Assembly (NCBI RefSeq): GCF_018417475.1
Contig: NZ_CP054856.1
Coordinates: 992,001 to 1,056,000 of the forward strand
Direction: 5' to 3'
Source of the DNA: Novosphingobium decolorationis
GTDB lineage: Bacteria; Pseudomonadota; Alphaproteobacteria; Sphingomonadales; Sphingomonadaceae
DNA length: 64,000 bases
Position 1 is the stretch's first letter. Every line of letters starts with the position of its first letter. Shown piece by piece: positions 56,302 through 64,000 of the stretch. Under the pieces are notes generated by a model. That model did not search any database. It saw nothing but the letters and a program-made list of their open reading frames with translations, and was not told the origin of the DNA. The translations under genes and the position numbers were made by a program.

Positions 56302-57776
56302 ACACGATGACCACCCCTGCCGCCGACTTTCGCACCGCGCGCTATCGCCTCGGCGAACTGCACGAGTTCGAAGCGGCCGATCAGCCTTACGTCTACCTCG
56401 TCGGTGCAGGCGCGATCTTCGCGCTCGACGACGGTGCCCGCGCGGTACTCGATGAACTGCGCGAAGGCGAGATGGCGCACGGCGAAATCGTCTCCGCGCT
56501 CGTCACCCATGGCTATGCGCACGGCGATGCCGAAGAGCTGATCCGCGAACTGCTGTTCGTGCGCGGCATCGTCTCGGACCGGATCGCGCCCGCGCTCGAT
56601 CCGCAGCCGACCGCCCCGCCCGCCGACTTCCCGCTCCAGGCGCTGGTGCTCAACATCACCAACCAGTGCAACCTTGCCTGCACCTACTGCTACGAGTTCG
56701 GTGCGGACAAGATCGCGACGCCCCAGGGCAAGCCCAAGTTCATGACGCTGGAGACGGCGAAGTCCTCGATCGACTTCCTGCTCTCCCAGTCGGGCAGCCG
56801 CGAGACGGTCCACGTCACCTTCTTCGGCGGCGAGACGCTGATGAACTTCAAGCTGCTGCGCGAAGTCGTCCTCTACGCCAATGACGCCGCGGCCGCGCAG
56901 AACCGCGCGATCACCTACAGCCTCACCACCAATGCGACGTTGCTTTCGGACCCGATCATCGAGTTCCTCGCCGACAACGACGTGGGCGTCACCGTCAGCA
57001 TCGACGGGCCGGCCGACCTCCAGGACCATCGCCGCATCTACCGCAGCGGCAAGGGCTCCTACGAGGTCATCGAACCGCGCTTGAAAAAGCTCATCGCCCG
57101 CCACCGCACCCGCGCCATCACCGCGCGCGTGACGCTGAGCGAAGGCGTCACCGACGTCCTTCGCATCTACCGCCACCTCAAGGACGAACTGGGCTTTCAC
57201 GAAGTCGGCTTTGCCCCTGTCACCAATTCGGGCGAGCAGGACTATGCGATCAACGGCGATGGCATGAGCAAGGTTCTGGTCGACTTCCATGCGCTGGCCG
57301 ACGAATGGCTGGACTATGCGCTGGAGAACCGCATGCACGGCTTCTCCAACGTCTCGGAGACCATCGCCGAACTGATGCAGGGCGTGAACAAGTCGCACCC
57401 GTGCGGCGCGGGACTTGGCCTGCTGGGTGTCAGCCCCTCGGGCGACCTGTCGCCCTGCCACCGCTTCACCGACGCCGACACCCACACGCTGGGGAACATC
57501 GAAAGCGGCATCGATGCGGACAAGCGCGAGGACTTCCTTTCGCGCGGGCACGTCAGCGCCAAGTACGAATGCCAGAGCTGCTGGGCACGGCCCCTGTGCG
57601 CAGGCGGCTGCCATCACGAGGCCTTCGTGCGCTACGGCGACACCGGCCACGCCAATCTGCACTACTGCGACTGGATCCGCGAATGGACCGACACGTGCCT
57701 GCGTGTCTACGGCGCGGTCGCAGCGCAGAACCCCGGATTTCTCGAACGTTTCGCAACGCGGAAGGCCAACGCATGA
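56298..57776 (+). CDS. qhpD: QhpD radical SAM maturase
   Basis: 492-residue radical SAM enzyme that forms the Cys-to-Asp/Glu thioether crosslinks in the gamma subunit. An N-terminal peptide-recognition-like region covers about 1-95. The [4Fe-4S]-SAM motif is Cys124-xxx-Cys128-xx-Cys131 (CNLACTYC). FFGGETLMNF is the GGE motif. A C-terminal SPASM-type region holds further Cys: HPCGAGL, LSPCHRF, YECQSCWARPLCAGGCHHE and NLHYCDW. Between qhpA and qhpC with overlaps on both sides, matching its role in acting on QhpC before export. Confidence 0.95.
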   Translation: MNTMTTPAADFRTARYRLGELHEFEAADQPYVYLVGAGAIFALDDGARAVLDELREGEMAHGEIVSALVTHGYAHGDAEELIRELLFVRGIVSDRIAPALDPQPTAPPADFPLQALVLNITNQCNLACTYCYEFGADKIATPQGKPKFMTLETAKSSIDFLLSQSGSRETVHVTFFGGETLMNFKLLREVVLYANDAAAAQNRAITYSLTTNATLLSDPIIEFLADNDVGVTVSIDGPADLQDHRRIYRSGKGSYEVIEPRLKKLIARHRTRAITARVTLSEGVTDVLRIYRHLKDELGFHEVGFAPVTNSGEQDYAINGDGMSKVLVDFHALADEWLDYALENRMHGFSNVSETIAELMQGVNKSHPCGAGLGLLGVSPSGDLSPCHRFTDADTHTLGNIESGIDADKREDFLSRGHVSAKYECQSCWARPLCAGGCHHEAFVRYGDTGHANLHYCDWIREWTDTCLRVYGAVAAQNPGFLERFATRKANA

Positions 57777-58144
57777 AGCACCTGAAGCCGATCAACCGGA
57801 AGGCCCAGAGGATCGACGATCTGGCCTCTCCTGCCCCCGAAACCACCCTGGATGCCGCCTCCGACCCGCTGGGCGAGGACGACGTCGTCGCGCTCCAGCA
57901 GAAGACCCAGCAGCCCCATGTGCCGATGGGCTGCACGCTGGCGTTCTCACCGGGCTGGGAAGTCGATGCGGGCGGCGGCACGGCAGGCCTGTGCCAGCCG
58001 GTCGAGCGCGACATCTACGACTGCTACGTCAGCTGCTTCTGGCCCGTGCAGGTGCCCGACCACGTCAACTATTCGCCCGACTGGGCCAGCAACTGCGCCT
58101 CGGCGGCGAAGGACTGGCGCAATCTCGACCTGGTCTTCCCGTGA
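57773..58144 (+). CDS. qhpC: Quinohemoprotein amine dehydrogenase gamma subunit (CTQ-bearing peptide)
   Basis: 123-residue precursor of the crosslinked catalytic subunit. ATG overlaps the qhpD stop. With a constant offset of 47 from the mature Paracoccus numbering as I recall it, all crosslink partners are present: Cys54-Glu63, Cys74-Asp80, Cys88-Asp96, and Cys84-Trp90 for the cysteine tryptophylquinone. The residue before the quinone Trp is Phe (CFW). An extra Cys108 lies outside this set. The leader before the mature part is about 47 residues. It is the substrate of QhpD, QhpG, QhpF and QhpE in the same operon. Confidence 0.95.
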   Translation: MKHLKPINRKAQRIDDLASPAPETTLDAASDPLGEDDVVALQQKTQQPHVPMGCTLAFSPGWEVDAGGGTAGLCQPVERDIYDCYVSCFWPVQVPDHVNYSPDWASNCASAAKDWRNLDLVFP

Positions 58145-58253
58145 TGCGGACCCATCCCCTTCGCTGCGCGTGCACGAAGGGGACCCGTGCGGACCTTGCC
58201 CGGTCCACCCTGTCCGCCCTGCGCTCACGCCCCTCGAGAAAGAGGCAGCCTTC

Positions 58254-59357
58254 ATGAAATCGCTTCGTCATGCCTTTGCCGGCAGCGCCTGCGCCGCCCT
58301 TGGTGCCGCGCTGGCCTTCGCCCAGCCCGCCGCCGCCGACACCATCGTCATCGGCGGCTATCCCGACCAGGTGCAGTTCATCGACGACACCAGCGGCCAG
58401 GTAACCGACCTCGTCACGCTGGAGACGGGCCTGCCCGACAACCTCCAGCTTTCGCAGGACCGCTCCAAGCTCTACGTCACCACCCTCACCCGCACGGGAA
58501 TCGAGGTGATCGACACGAAGACCCGCAAGGTCCTCAACCATTTCGAGCTCAACACGCCGAGCACGCGCTACCGCCTGAAGGGTGGTGTGCCCGATCCCAC
58601 CGGGCGCTATTTTTACGCCATCGGCCAGCGCTTCGACAAGGAAGTGGACCTCTTCCGGGTCAGCAAGTTCCAGTACTACACCATCGACCTGAAGAGCGGC
58701 GATGTCGTGCGCGCAGTCGACTTTGCCGAGGAAGACAACGGTCCGGGCTGGGCAGCCAGCATGGCGATTTCGCCCGACGGCAAGACCCTCTACGTCTTTG
58801 GCGACAAGGTCCGCGTGCTCGACACCAAGGACTTTTCGGTGCTCGACCGCATCGACCTGGCCAAGCCGCAATCCTCTGCGCTTCAGGACGTGAGTTTTGG
58901 CGGCACGCTCAATTCGCGCCAGGATCCGGGCAGCTATGTCTCGCTCTTCAACGGCGAGGATCCCTACATCCACAACAAGGTCTTCGGCATCGCCCGCTTC
59001 GACCTGACGCAGCGCAGCTTCACCTTCGATCCCATCGGCCCCGCGCCCGACCGCCTCGAAGGCCTGCAGGTCACGCCCGATGGCAAGGACGGCTACACCG
59101 TCGCGGTCATGGATGACCTGGGCGACCAGCGCTGCGAGTTCTGGCACTTCGACCTCGAAACCAACACCGCGGTCGGCAAGGCCGAATTCGAATGCCGTCG
59201 CCGTTTCTACTTCGCCATGTCGGCCGACGGAAAGAAGCTCTATATCTACGGCGCAGGCTACGACATCGCCGTCTACGATGCTGCCACACTCAAGCTCGAA
59301 ACCGACTGGGAGGTGCGCAACGACATCACCATGGCGGGCCTCCTGCACCTGCCGTGA
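58254..59357 (+). CDS. qhpB: Quinohemoprotein amine dehydrogenase beta subunit
   Basis: 367-residue beta-propeller subunit. The ATG at 58254 gives signal peptide MKSLRHAFAGSACAALGAALAFAQPAAA. Seven-bladed YVTN-like repeats follow (DTIVIGGYPDQVQFIDDTSGQV, SQDRSKLYVTTLTRTGIEVIDTKTRKVL, SPDGKTLYVFGDKVRVLDTKDFSVLD, SADGKKLYIYGAGYDIAVYDAAT). It packs against the gamma subunit and forms part of the substrate pocket. It lies 109 bp after qhpC and overlaps the next gene at its stop. Confidence 0.93.
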   Translation: MKSLRHAFAGSACAALGAALAFAQPAAADTIVIGGYPDQVQFIDDTSGQVTDLVTLETGLPDNLQLSQDRSKLYVTTLTRTGIEVIDTKTRKVLNHFELNTPSTRYRLKGGVPDPTGRYFYAIGQRFDKEVDLFRVSKFQYYTIDLKSGDVVRAVDFAEEDNGPGWAASMAISPDGKTLYVFGDKVRVLDTKDFSVLDRIDLAKPQSSALQDVSFGGTLNSRQDPGSYVSLFNGEDPYIHNKVFGIARFDLTQRSFTFDPIGPAPDRLEGLQVTPDGKDGYTVAVMDDLGDQRCEFWHFDLETNTAVGKAEFECRRRFYFAMSADGKKLYIYGAGYDIAVYDAATLKLETDWEVRNDITMAGLLHLP

Positions 59358-60454
59358 CCCAAACCATGCGCCGCAATGCCGCGGGTCGCCGCGACACGTC
59401 TCTTCAGGCAGAGACGGCGCCTTCCCCGAAGATCGCTCCAATCTTGATCCGCGGGGGAGGCGTAGCGGCGCACTGTTGCGCAGGGCTTCTGCGCCAGGCG
59501 GGACTTGCGGCGGTGCATCCACCAGCACGTCCTTCCTCGGCGCCTGCGATCCTGCTGGGCGCCGTGGCGGTCAAGCTCCTGCGCGACTGCCTGGAAGCCC
59601 CCGATCTCCTGGCGAATGCCCGTCACGTCCGGCGCCGCATCGTCGCCTGGGGCGGCTCCGAGCCGACCGTTCTTCCCCACGATGCCGTCGTCCTGTCGGG
59701 CGGTGACCTGCATGCCGCGATGGAGCACGTACGCACCTCCCGGACCGGCGAGGCCGTACTTCCCTGTGCCTTCGGCATCCACACCGAAGCTCCCTTCCCG
59801 GTTGAAGACATGTGCCGCTTCGGCGCCCGCCCCGCCAGCGCCCAGGCCGTTACCCTCCTCCACGCCGAAGACGAAGAGGCCTGCTGGGTAGAAGCCGTGG
59901 CGCAGGGCTGGCTCTTCATGATCCCCTCGGCCCCCAAGGCAGCCTGGCTGCTGGGCGTCGGCGCCGAGATCCCTGAACTCCTTGAACTCAGCCGCCACAT
60001 CGCCCCGCGCATCGAGCGCGGCGAAGCATCCCCTTCCGCCCGCTTCGAGACAGCCCCGCGCATGCTGACCCGCCTTTCGGGCCCCGACTGGCTCGCCTGC
60101 GGAACCTACGCGCTCGCCTTCGATCCGCTGTGCGGCGATGGCACCGCGCAGGCCGCCCGCGAGGCAAGCCTTGCCGCCGCCACGCTCCACGCCATTGCAG
60201 GGACCAACGGCAGCGAAGAGGCCGTGCGCCCCTATCTCGACCACTACCATTCGATGCTGCTCGCGGGCATGCGCCGTCACTTGCGCCAATGCGGGCAGTT
60301 CTACGCGACCGGCGCGGACAGCCCCTGGTGGCGCGCGCAACTGGACGCGACGCGCGAAGGCTTCGACTGGTGCAGCGCGCAGCTGGCGACCTTCCCCGAA
60401 CCGCGCTACCGTCTCAACGGATTGACCCTGACACCGCTCGGGAGCCCGCAATGA
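59354..60454 (+). CDS. qhpG: QhpG-like flavoprotein monooxygenase
   Basis: About 366 residues from a GTG overlapping the qhpB stop as GTGA, or 362 from the ATG at 59366. The N-terminus PILIRGGGVAAHCCAGLLRQAGL resembles an FAD Rossmann motif but is degenerate (GGGVAAHCC in place of GxGxxG). Later segments such as LLGVGAEIPELLEL, GPDWLACGTYALAFDPLCGDGTAQAAREASLAA match the second FAD-contact region (GD) of p-hydroxybenzoate-hydroxylase-like enzymes. In Paracoccus, QhpG hydroxylates the Trp of QhpC to make the quinone precursor. Assignment rests on context plus the GD motif. Overlaps qhpF by ATGA. Confidence 0.8.
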   Translation: MTQTMRRNAAGRRDTSLQAETAPSPKIAPILIRGGGVAAHCCAGLLRQAGLAAVHPPARPSSAPAILLGAVAVKLLRDCLEAPDLLANARHVRRRIVAWGGSEPTVLPHDAVVLSGGDLHAAMEHVRTSRTGEAVLPCAFGIHTEAPFPVEDMCRFGARPASAQAVTLLHAEDEEACWVEAVAQGWLFMIPSAPKAAWLLGVGAEIPELLELSRHIAPRIERGEASPSARFETAPRMLTRLSGPDWLACGTYALAFDPLCGDGTAQAAREASLAAATLHAIAGTNGSEEAVRPYLDHYHSMLLAGMRRHLRQCGQFYATGADSPWWRAQLDATREGFDWCSAQLATFPEPRYRLNGLTLTPLGSPQ

Positions 60455-62223
60455 GCCGCCCGCCCCTCGATACCGTCTCCATGCCCCAGCGCCCCATCGG
60501 CCCGCCCGGAGCTGCGCGCGAGCCGGACCGGATCGCCGATTGGGGCAGCTACGCGCGCCTCCTGCCCTACCTGCGCCCCTATCTCGGACGCCTGACGCTG
60601 GTTCTCCTCGTCAGTCTGGTCTCGACCGCGCTCGGCCTTGCCCAGCCCTATCTCTCCAAGATGCTGATCGACAACGCGCTGCTCCCGCGCGACATGGGCG
60701 CGCTCGTCGCCATCGGGCTCGCCATGGTCGGCGTGACCATCGGCAACTACGCGCTCAATATCCTGGCGAGCTACCGCTACATCTCGACCTCGGCGGACAT
60801 GCTCTTCGATATCCGCGTGGCGCTGCTGCGCCATCTCCAGACGCTTTCGCCGCGCTTCTACAGCCGCTTTCGGCTGGGCGATCTCATGTCGCGCATCAAC
60901 AGCGATGTGAGCGACATCCAGCGCGTCACCGCCGACACCATGCTCTCGGTCCTCAGCAACCTGCTCATGCTGGCAGGCGGGGTCGCGATCATGCTCTGGC
61001 TCGACTGGAAGCTGTTCCTGCTTGCCATTGTTCTGCTGCCCGCGTGCGTCGGCCTCTTCGTGGTCTTCCAGAGGAAGCTCGACCGCCTCACCCGCACCAT
61101 GCGCGAGCGCGGTGCAGACCTGGGCAGTCTGCTCGTCGACACGATCATGGGCATGCGCGTCGTCTCCTCGCTCAACGCCGCCGCGCAGGAGACCGAGCGC
61201 TTTCGCACCCGCAACTCCGCCTTCGTCGAAGCCATGCTGCGCATGCAGGTCGCCTCGTTCATGGCCGGAGCCGTGCCCGGCACGCTGCTGGCCGTCACCA
61301 CCTCGGGGGTGATCCTCTACGGCGGCTACCAGATCATCGAGGGGACCATGTCGATCGGCACGCTGGTCGCCTTCATGGCCTACCAGTCGCGCCTGTTTTC
61401 CCCCATCCAGGTCCTGATGGGCCTCGTCTCCGGGCTCAGTTCGGCGCGCGTGTCACTTGCCCGCATCTTCGAGCTGTTCGACACGCCAGCCGAAGTCCAC
61501 GAAAGCGCCAACGCCCGTGCCTTCCCCGGCCTTGCCGATGCGATCCGTTTCGAGGATGTCGCCCTTGCCCATGACGACCGGGCGGTCCTCAAGGACTTCA
61601 CGCTGGAAATCCCGCGCGGCAGCTTCTGCGCGGTCCTGGGCCCGAGCGGTGTGGGCAAGTCGACACTTGCCGATCTTCTTGTGCGCTACCTCGATCCCGA
61701 CGCGGGGCGCATCCTGTTCGACCAGGCACCGCTGTCTGCCTTTACGCTGGGGTCCTTGCGCGAGAAGGTGATCTTGCTCGACCAGACGCCCTATCTCTTC
61801 AACGACACCATTGGCGCCAACATCGCCTTTGCGCGCCCTGAAGCAAGCGAAGAGGCGATCCGCGCCGCCGCGCATCAGGCTGGCCTCGATCCCCTGCTCG
61901 AACGCCTGCCACAAGGGCTGGCGACGCCTGCGGGCGAGCGCGGCCTTGCCCTTTCTGCTGGCGAACGCCAGCGCATCGCGCTTGCCCGCGTGCTGCTGCG
62001 CCGCCCCGAGGTCCTGATCCTCGATGAACCCACCTCCGCGCTCGATCCCGAGACCGAGCGCCACATCGCGCAGACCTTGCGCCAGGTCCTCCCCGAGGCA
62101 ACGATCATCGCCATCACCCACAGACCCGCGCTCGCCGAAGTGGCCGATCGCATCATCACCATCGAGGAAGGCCGTGCGCACGTGCGCACACCCGAGACCC
62201 TCGCGCCGCTGGTCGACGCCTGA
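60451..62223 (+). CDS. qhpF: QhpF-like ABC transporter (fused permease-ATPase)
   Basis: 590-residue half-transporter. Six TM helices at about 40-320 (RLTLVLLVSLVSTALGLAQPYLSKM and following). The nucleotide-binding domain has Walker A GPSGVGKST, Q-loop VILLDQTPYLFN, signature LSAGERQR, Walker B VLILDEPTSALD and switch AITHRP. It would export the processed, crosslinked gamma subunit to the periplasm. Its start overlaps qhpG and its stop overlaps qhpE (TGATG). Confidence 0.92.
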   Translation: MSRPPLDTVSMPQRPIGPPGAAREPDRIADWGSYARLLPYLRPYLGRLTLVLLVSLVSTALGLAQPYLSKMLIDNALLPRDMGALVAIGLAMVGVTIGNYALNILASYRYISTSADMLFDIRVALLRHLQTLSPRFYSRFRLGDLMSRINSDVSDIQRVTADTMLSVLSNLLMLAGGVAIMLWLDWKLFLLAIVLLPACVGLFVVFQRKLDRLTRTMRERGADLGSLLVDTIMGMRVVSSLNAAAQETERFRTRNSAFVEAMLRMQVASFMAGAVPGTLLAVTTSGVILYGGYQIIEGTMSIGTLVAFMAYQSRLFSPIQVLMGLVSGLSSARVSLARIFELFDTPAEVHESANARAFPGLADAIRFEDVALAHDDRAVLKDFTLEIPRGSFCAVLGPSGVGKSTLADLLVRYLDPDAGRILFDQAPLSAFTLGSLREKVILLDQTPYLFNDTIGANIAFARPEASEEAIRAAAHQAGLDPLLERLPQGLATPAGERGLALSAGERQRIALARVLLRRPEVLILDEPTSALDPETERHIAQTLRQVLPEATIIAITHRPALAEVADRIITIEEGRAHVRTPETLAPLVDA

Positions 62224-62981
62224 TGGGTCCCGATAGGCCCGTCCCCCCGCTCTTTCCCGGACGGACCGGAACGGGCGTGCGCGTCGCGGTGATCGACAGC
62301 GGCGTCCACCCGGAGCATGACCACATCGATGCGGCCCGCATCGCGCCGGGCGTTCGCATCGACCGCGAAGGCCTGTGCCATGAAGGACCGGACGAAACGC
62401 TTGACCGGCTTGGCCATGGTACGGCGGTCACGGCCGCGATCCTCGAGAAGGCCCCCGGTGCCACCTGCATCCCCGTGCGCGTCTTTGCCGAGAGCCTCGC
62501 CACCAATGCCCGCGCGCTCCTTGCCGCGATCCGCTGGGCCACGGCGCAGGACGTCGATGTCATCAACCTCAGCCTCGGCACGACCAACACGGCCCACACC
62601 GCGGTCTTCGCCGAGGCGGTTGCAGAGGCCGCGGCAAGGGGAATCGCGGTAATCGCCGCGCACGATGTGGACGGAACCGCGTGTCTGCCCGGAAGCCTGC
62701 CTTGCGTGCTGGGCGTCACGCTCGACTGGGACTGCCCGCGCGAACGCTACTATGTGCCCGGCACCATCCCCACCGCCCTGTGCGCCTCGGGCTATCCGCG
62801 CGCGATCCCGGGGGTCGCGCCCCGGCGTAACCTCTACGGCATCAGCTTTGCCGTTGCGCAGGTGACCGGCTTCGCCGCGTGCGCTCTGGAGGGACGTGAA
62901 AGGCATGACCAGGGCGCGCCAGCCGAGGCTCTGCACGCCGCGCTCGTCGCGGCGCTCGAGACCGCTCCGGCGCTGTCCTAG
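62223..62981 (+). CDS. qhpE: QhpE-like subtilisin-type leader peptidase
   Basis: 252-residue cytoplasmic subtilase without signal peptide or propeptide. Catalytic triad Asp25 (VIDSGVHPEHDHID), His65 (GHGTAVT) and Ser208 (YGISFAVAQVTG). In the qhp system it removes the leader from QhpC after crosslinking. Last gene of the operon; its stop overlaps that of the convergent SDR by 4 bp. It is shorter than secreted subtilisins, as expected for a dedicated intracellular maturase. Confidence 0.92.
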   Translation: MGPDRPVPPLFPGRTGTGVRVAVIDSGVHPEHDHIDAARIAPGVRIDREGLCHEGPDETLDRLGHGTAVTAAILEKAPGATCIPVRVFAESLATNARALLAAIRWATAQDVDVINLSLGTTNTAHTAVFAEAVAEAAARGIAVIAAHDVDGTACLPGSLPCVLGVTLDWDCPRERYYVPGTIPTALCASGYPRAIPGVAPRRNLYGISFAVAQVTGFAACALEGRERHDQGAPAEALHAALVAALETAPALS

Positions 62982-63676
62982 AACGCGATCTCGCGCCCCT
63001 CGTAGTCGAACAGCTTGCCGCTGTCGGGCACCTTCAGGTCCTCGATCACATCGAGAAGCTGCAGCGCGGCGCGTTCAGGATCGAACAGGCGGCCTTCGGG
63101 CACATTGCCCTGAAACGGCTTGGAGAGCGGCGTATCGACCGTGCCCGGATGCAGCGCGACGACAACCGTGCGCGACTTGCGCCGCGCTTCCTCGATGGCG
63201 AGATTGCGCACCATCATGTTGAGCGCGGCCTTGGACGCACGGTAGCCGTGCCAACCGCCCAGGCCATTGTCGCTGATCGAGGCGACCCGCGCCGAAAGCG
63301 CGGCGAAGACCGCGCGCTGGCCCTTGGGGATGAGCGGCAGGAAGTGCTTGGCGACCAGCACCGGACCGATCGCGTTGACCGCATAGGTCTTCGCCAGCCA
63401 CTCGGGATCGAGATCGCGCAGCGCCTTTTCCGGGCCCTTCTCGCCTTCATGGAGGAGCCCCGTCGCCACGATCACCAGCGATGGCGGCGGGCCCTTGGCC
63501 ACCTGCGCAGCGGCGGCCTCGATGCTCGTCTCGTCGGTAAGGTCGATATGCGCGTCACCCCTGCGCGAACGGGCGAACCCGTGGACGACCTCGAAGGCGC
63601 CCTCCTCGATCAGCGCCGCCTCGAAAGCCGCACCAATCCCGCCCGAGGCGCCAATGACGACCGCGCTCGAACTCAT
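62978..63676 (-). CDS. Short-chain dehydrogenase (C-factor-like SDR)
   Basis: 232-residue SDR. The ATG at 63676 overlaps the yaaA stop. SSSAVVIGASGGIGAAFEAAL is the nucleotide-binding motif; ALSARVASISDNGLGGWHGYRASKAALNM holds the Ser-Tyr-Lys site. PGTVDTPLSKPFQGNVPEGRLF is typical of the CsgA/C-factor subgroup. It is co-transcribed with yaaA and convergent with the qhp operon. Substrate unknown. Confidence 0.88.
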   Translation of the reverse strand: MSSSAVVIGASGGIGAAFEAALIEEGAFEVVHGFARSRRGDAHIDLTDETSIEAAAAQVAKGPPPSLVIVATGLLHEGEKGPEKALRDLDPEWLAKTYAVNAIGPVLVAKHFLPLIPKGQRAVFAALSARVASISDNGLGGWHGYRASKAALNMMVRNLAIEEARRKSRTVVVALHPGTVDTPLSKPFQGNVPEGRLFDPERAALQLLDVIEDLKVPDSGKLFDYEGREIAF

Positions 63677-64000
63677 GCGCGCGAGAACATCCAGCGGTCC
63701 TCTTCGCTCTGTTCGGGCACGAAGCGATAGCCTTCGGCGTCGAAGCCCTTCATGTCCTCGATCTTCGTGATGTGGTGCTCGCACATCCAGCGCGCCATCA
63801 TGCCGCGCGCGCGCTTGGCGTTGAAGCTGATGAAACGCGGGCCGTTGGGGCCCGGCTCGCGAAAATCGACGTCGACGACGCGCAGGCCTTCCAGGCGTCC
63901 CTTGACCGAGGCGAAGTACTCCTGGCTCGCCAGATTGAGGATCGCGCCCGAGCCTTCCTCGGCGACTTCGGCGCGCAGGAAGGCGGCGATGCGGTCATCC
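63673..64000 (-). CDS. yaaA: YaaA-family peroxide stress protein (5' part beyond window)
   Basis: C-terminal 108 residues only. LASQEYFASVKGRLEGLRVVDVDF, FISFNAKRARGMMARWM and KGFDAEGYRFVPEQSEEDRWMF are hallmark segments of the YaaA/DUF328 family. E. coli YaaA limits intracellular iron during peroxide stress and binds DNA. The stop overlaps the following SDR start as ATGA. The start lies outside the window. Confidence 0.88.
   Translation of the reverse strand, partial: DDRIAAFLRAEVAEEGSGAILNLASQEYFASVKGRLEGLRVVDVDFREPGPNGPRFISFNAKRARGMMARWMCEHHITKIEDMKGFDAEGYRFVPEQSEEDRWMFSRA

Noticed and set aside
1..64000. CRISPR arrays, tRNA, rRNA, integrase genes or attachment sites
   Set aside because: No regularly spaced repeats, no recognisable cloverleaf or rRNA sequence and no site-specific recombinase frame were found by eye; short tRNA-like structures could still be missed.

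Overview
The window is a contiguous piece of a GC-rich chromosome, almost entirely coding. Two large TonB-dependent receptors, many oxygenases, an HME-type RND metal pump, molybdenum hydroxylases and an IS21-type element suggest an alphaproteobacterium, most likely a sphingomonad (Novosphingobium/Sphingobium-like). That placement is inferred from gene content; no rRNA or tRNA gene was seen. Genus-level placement would need a database search.

Layout. (1) 1-3130, minus: paoCBA-type periplasmic aldehyde oxidoreductase (MoCo subunit cut by the window edge). (2) 3448-5724, minus: YdeP/FdhF-like molybdopterin oxidoreductase, followed by a terminator. (3) 5971-11364: zinc-ribbon metallopeptidase, a convergent transglutaminase-like/TPR periplasmic protein, and an MgtC/DUF4010 membrane protein. 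(4) 11382-19051: czcCBA-like heavy-metal efflux operon divergent from a PhoPQ-like two-component pair, with a palindromic operator candidate between them. (5) 19119-21609: an IS21-family element whose istA and istB are both broken by small net deletions. (6) 21785-46604: a catabolic island rich in C-N bond hydrolases and oxygenases. It holds two TonB receptors (the second at 46861-49545), three MFS carriers, a Rieske oxygenase, a VOC protein, a YgiD-type extradiol dioxygenase, a formamidase, two TauD-type dioxygenases, an AraC-formamidase fusion, an M20 amidohydrolase, two isochorismatase-fold hydrolases, a RutA-like flavin monooxygenase, a ribokinase, an SDR and an IorAB-type molybdenum hydroxylase. 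(7) 50009-54195: TPR-sulfotransferase, TetR regulator and MFS protein. (8) 54430-62981: a complete quinohemoprotein amine dehydrogenase operon in the order qhpA-D-C-B-G-F-E. (9) 62978-64000: SDR and the end of yaaA.

How the genes may work together. The island looks like an uptake-plus-degradation system for a nitrogen-containing, probably heterocyclic, compound. Receptors and MFS carriers would import it; IorAB, Rieske, TauD, RutA-like and YgiD-type enzymes would hydroxylate or open the ring; amidases and isochorismatase-fold hydrolases would release ammonia, formate or carbamate. The substrate cannot be read from sequence. The qhp operon supplies a periplasmic amine dehydrogenase and its maturation set (radical SAM, flavoprotein, ABC exporter, subtilase). 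It would turn primary amines into aldehydes, which PaoABC could oxidise in the same compartment.

The most unusual single gene is the 788-codon AraC-formamidase fusion at 32772-35138: an intact DNA-binding regulator joined to a full-length amidase domain, with a stand-alone homologue of that amidase 3 kb away.
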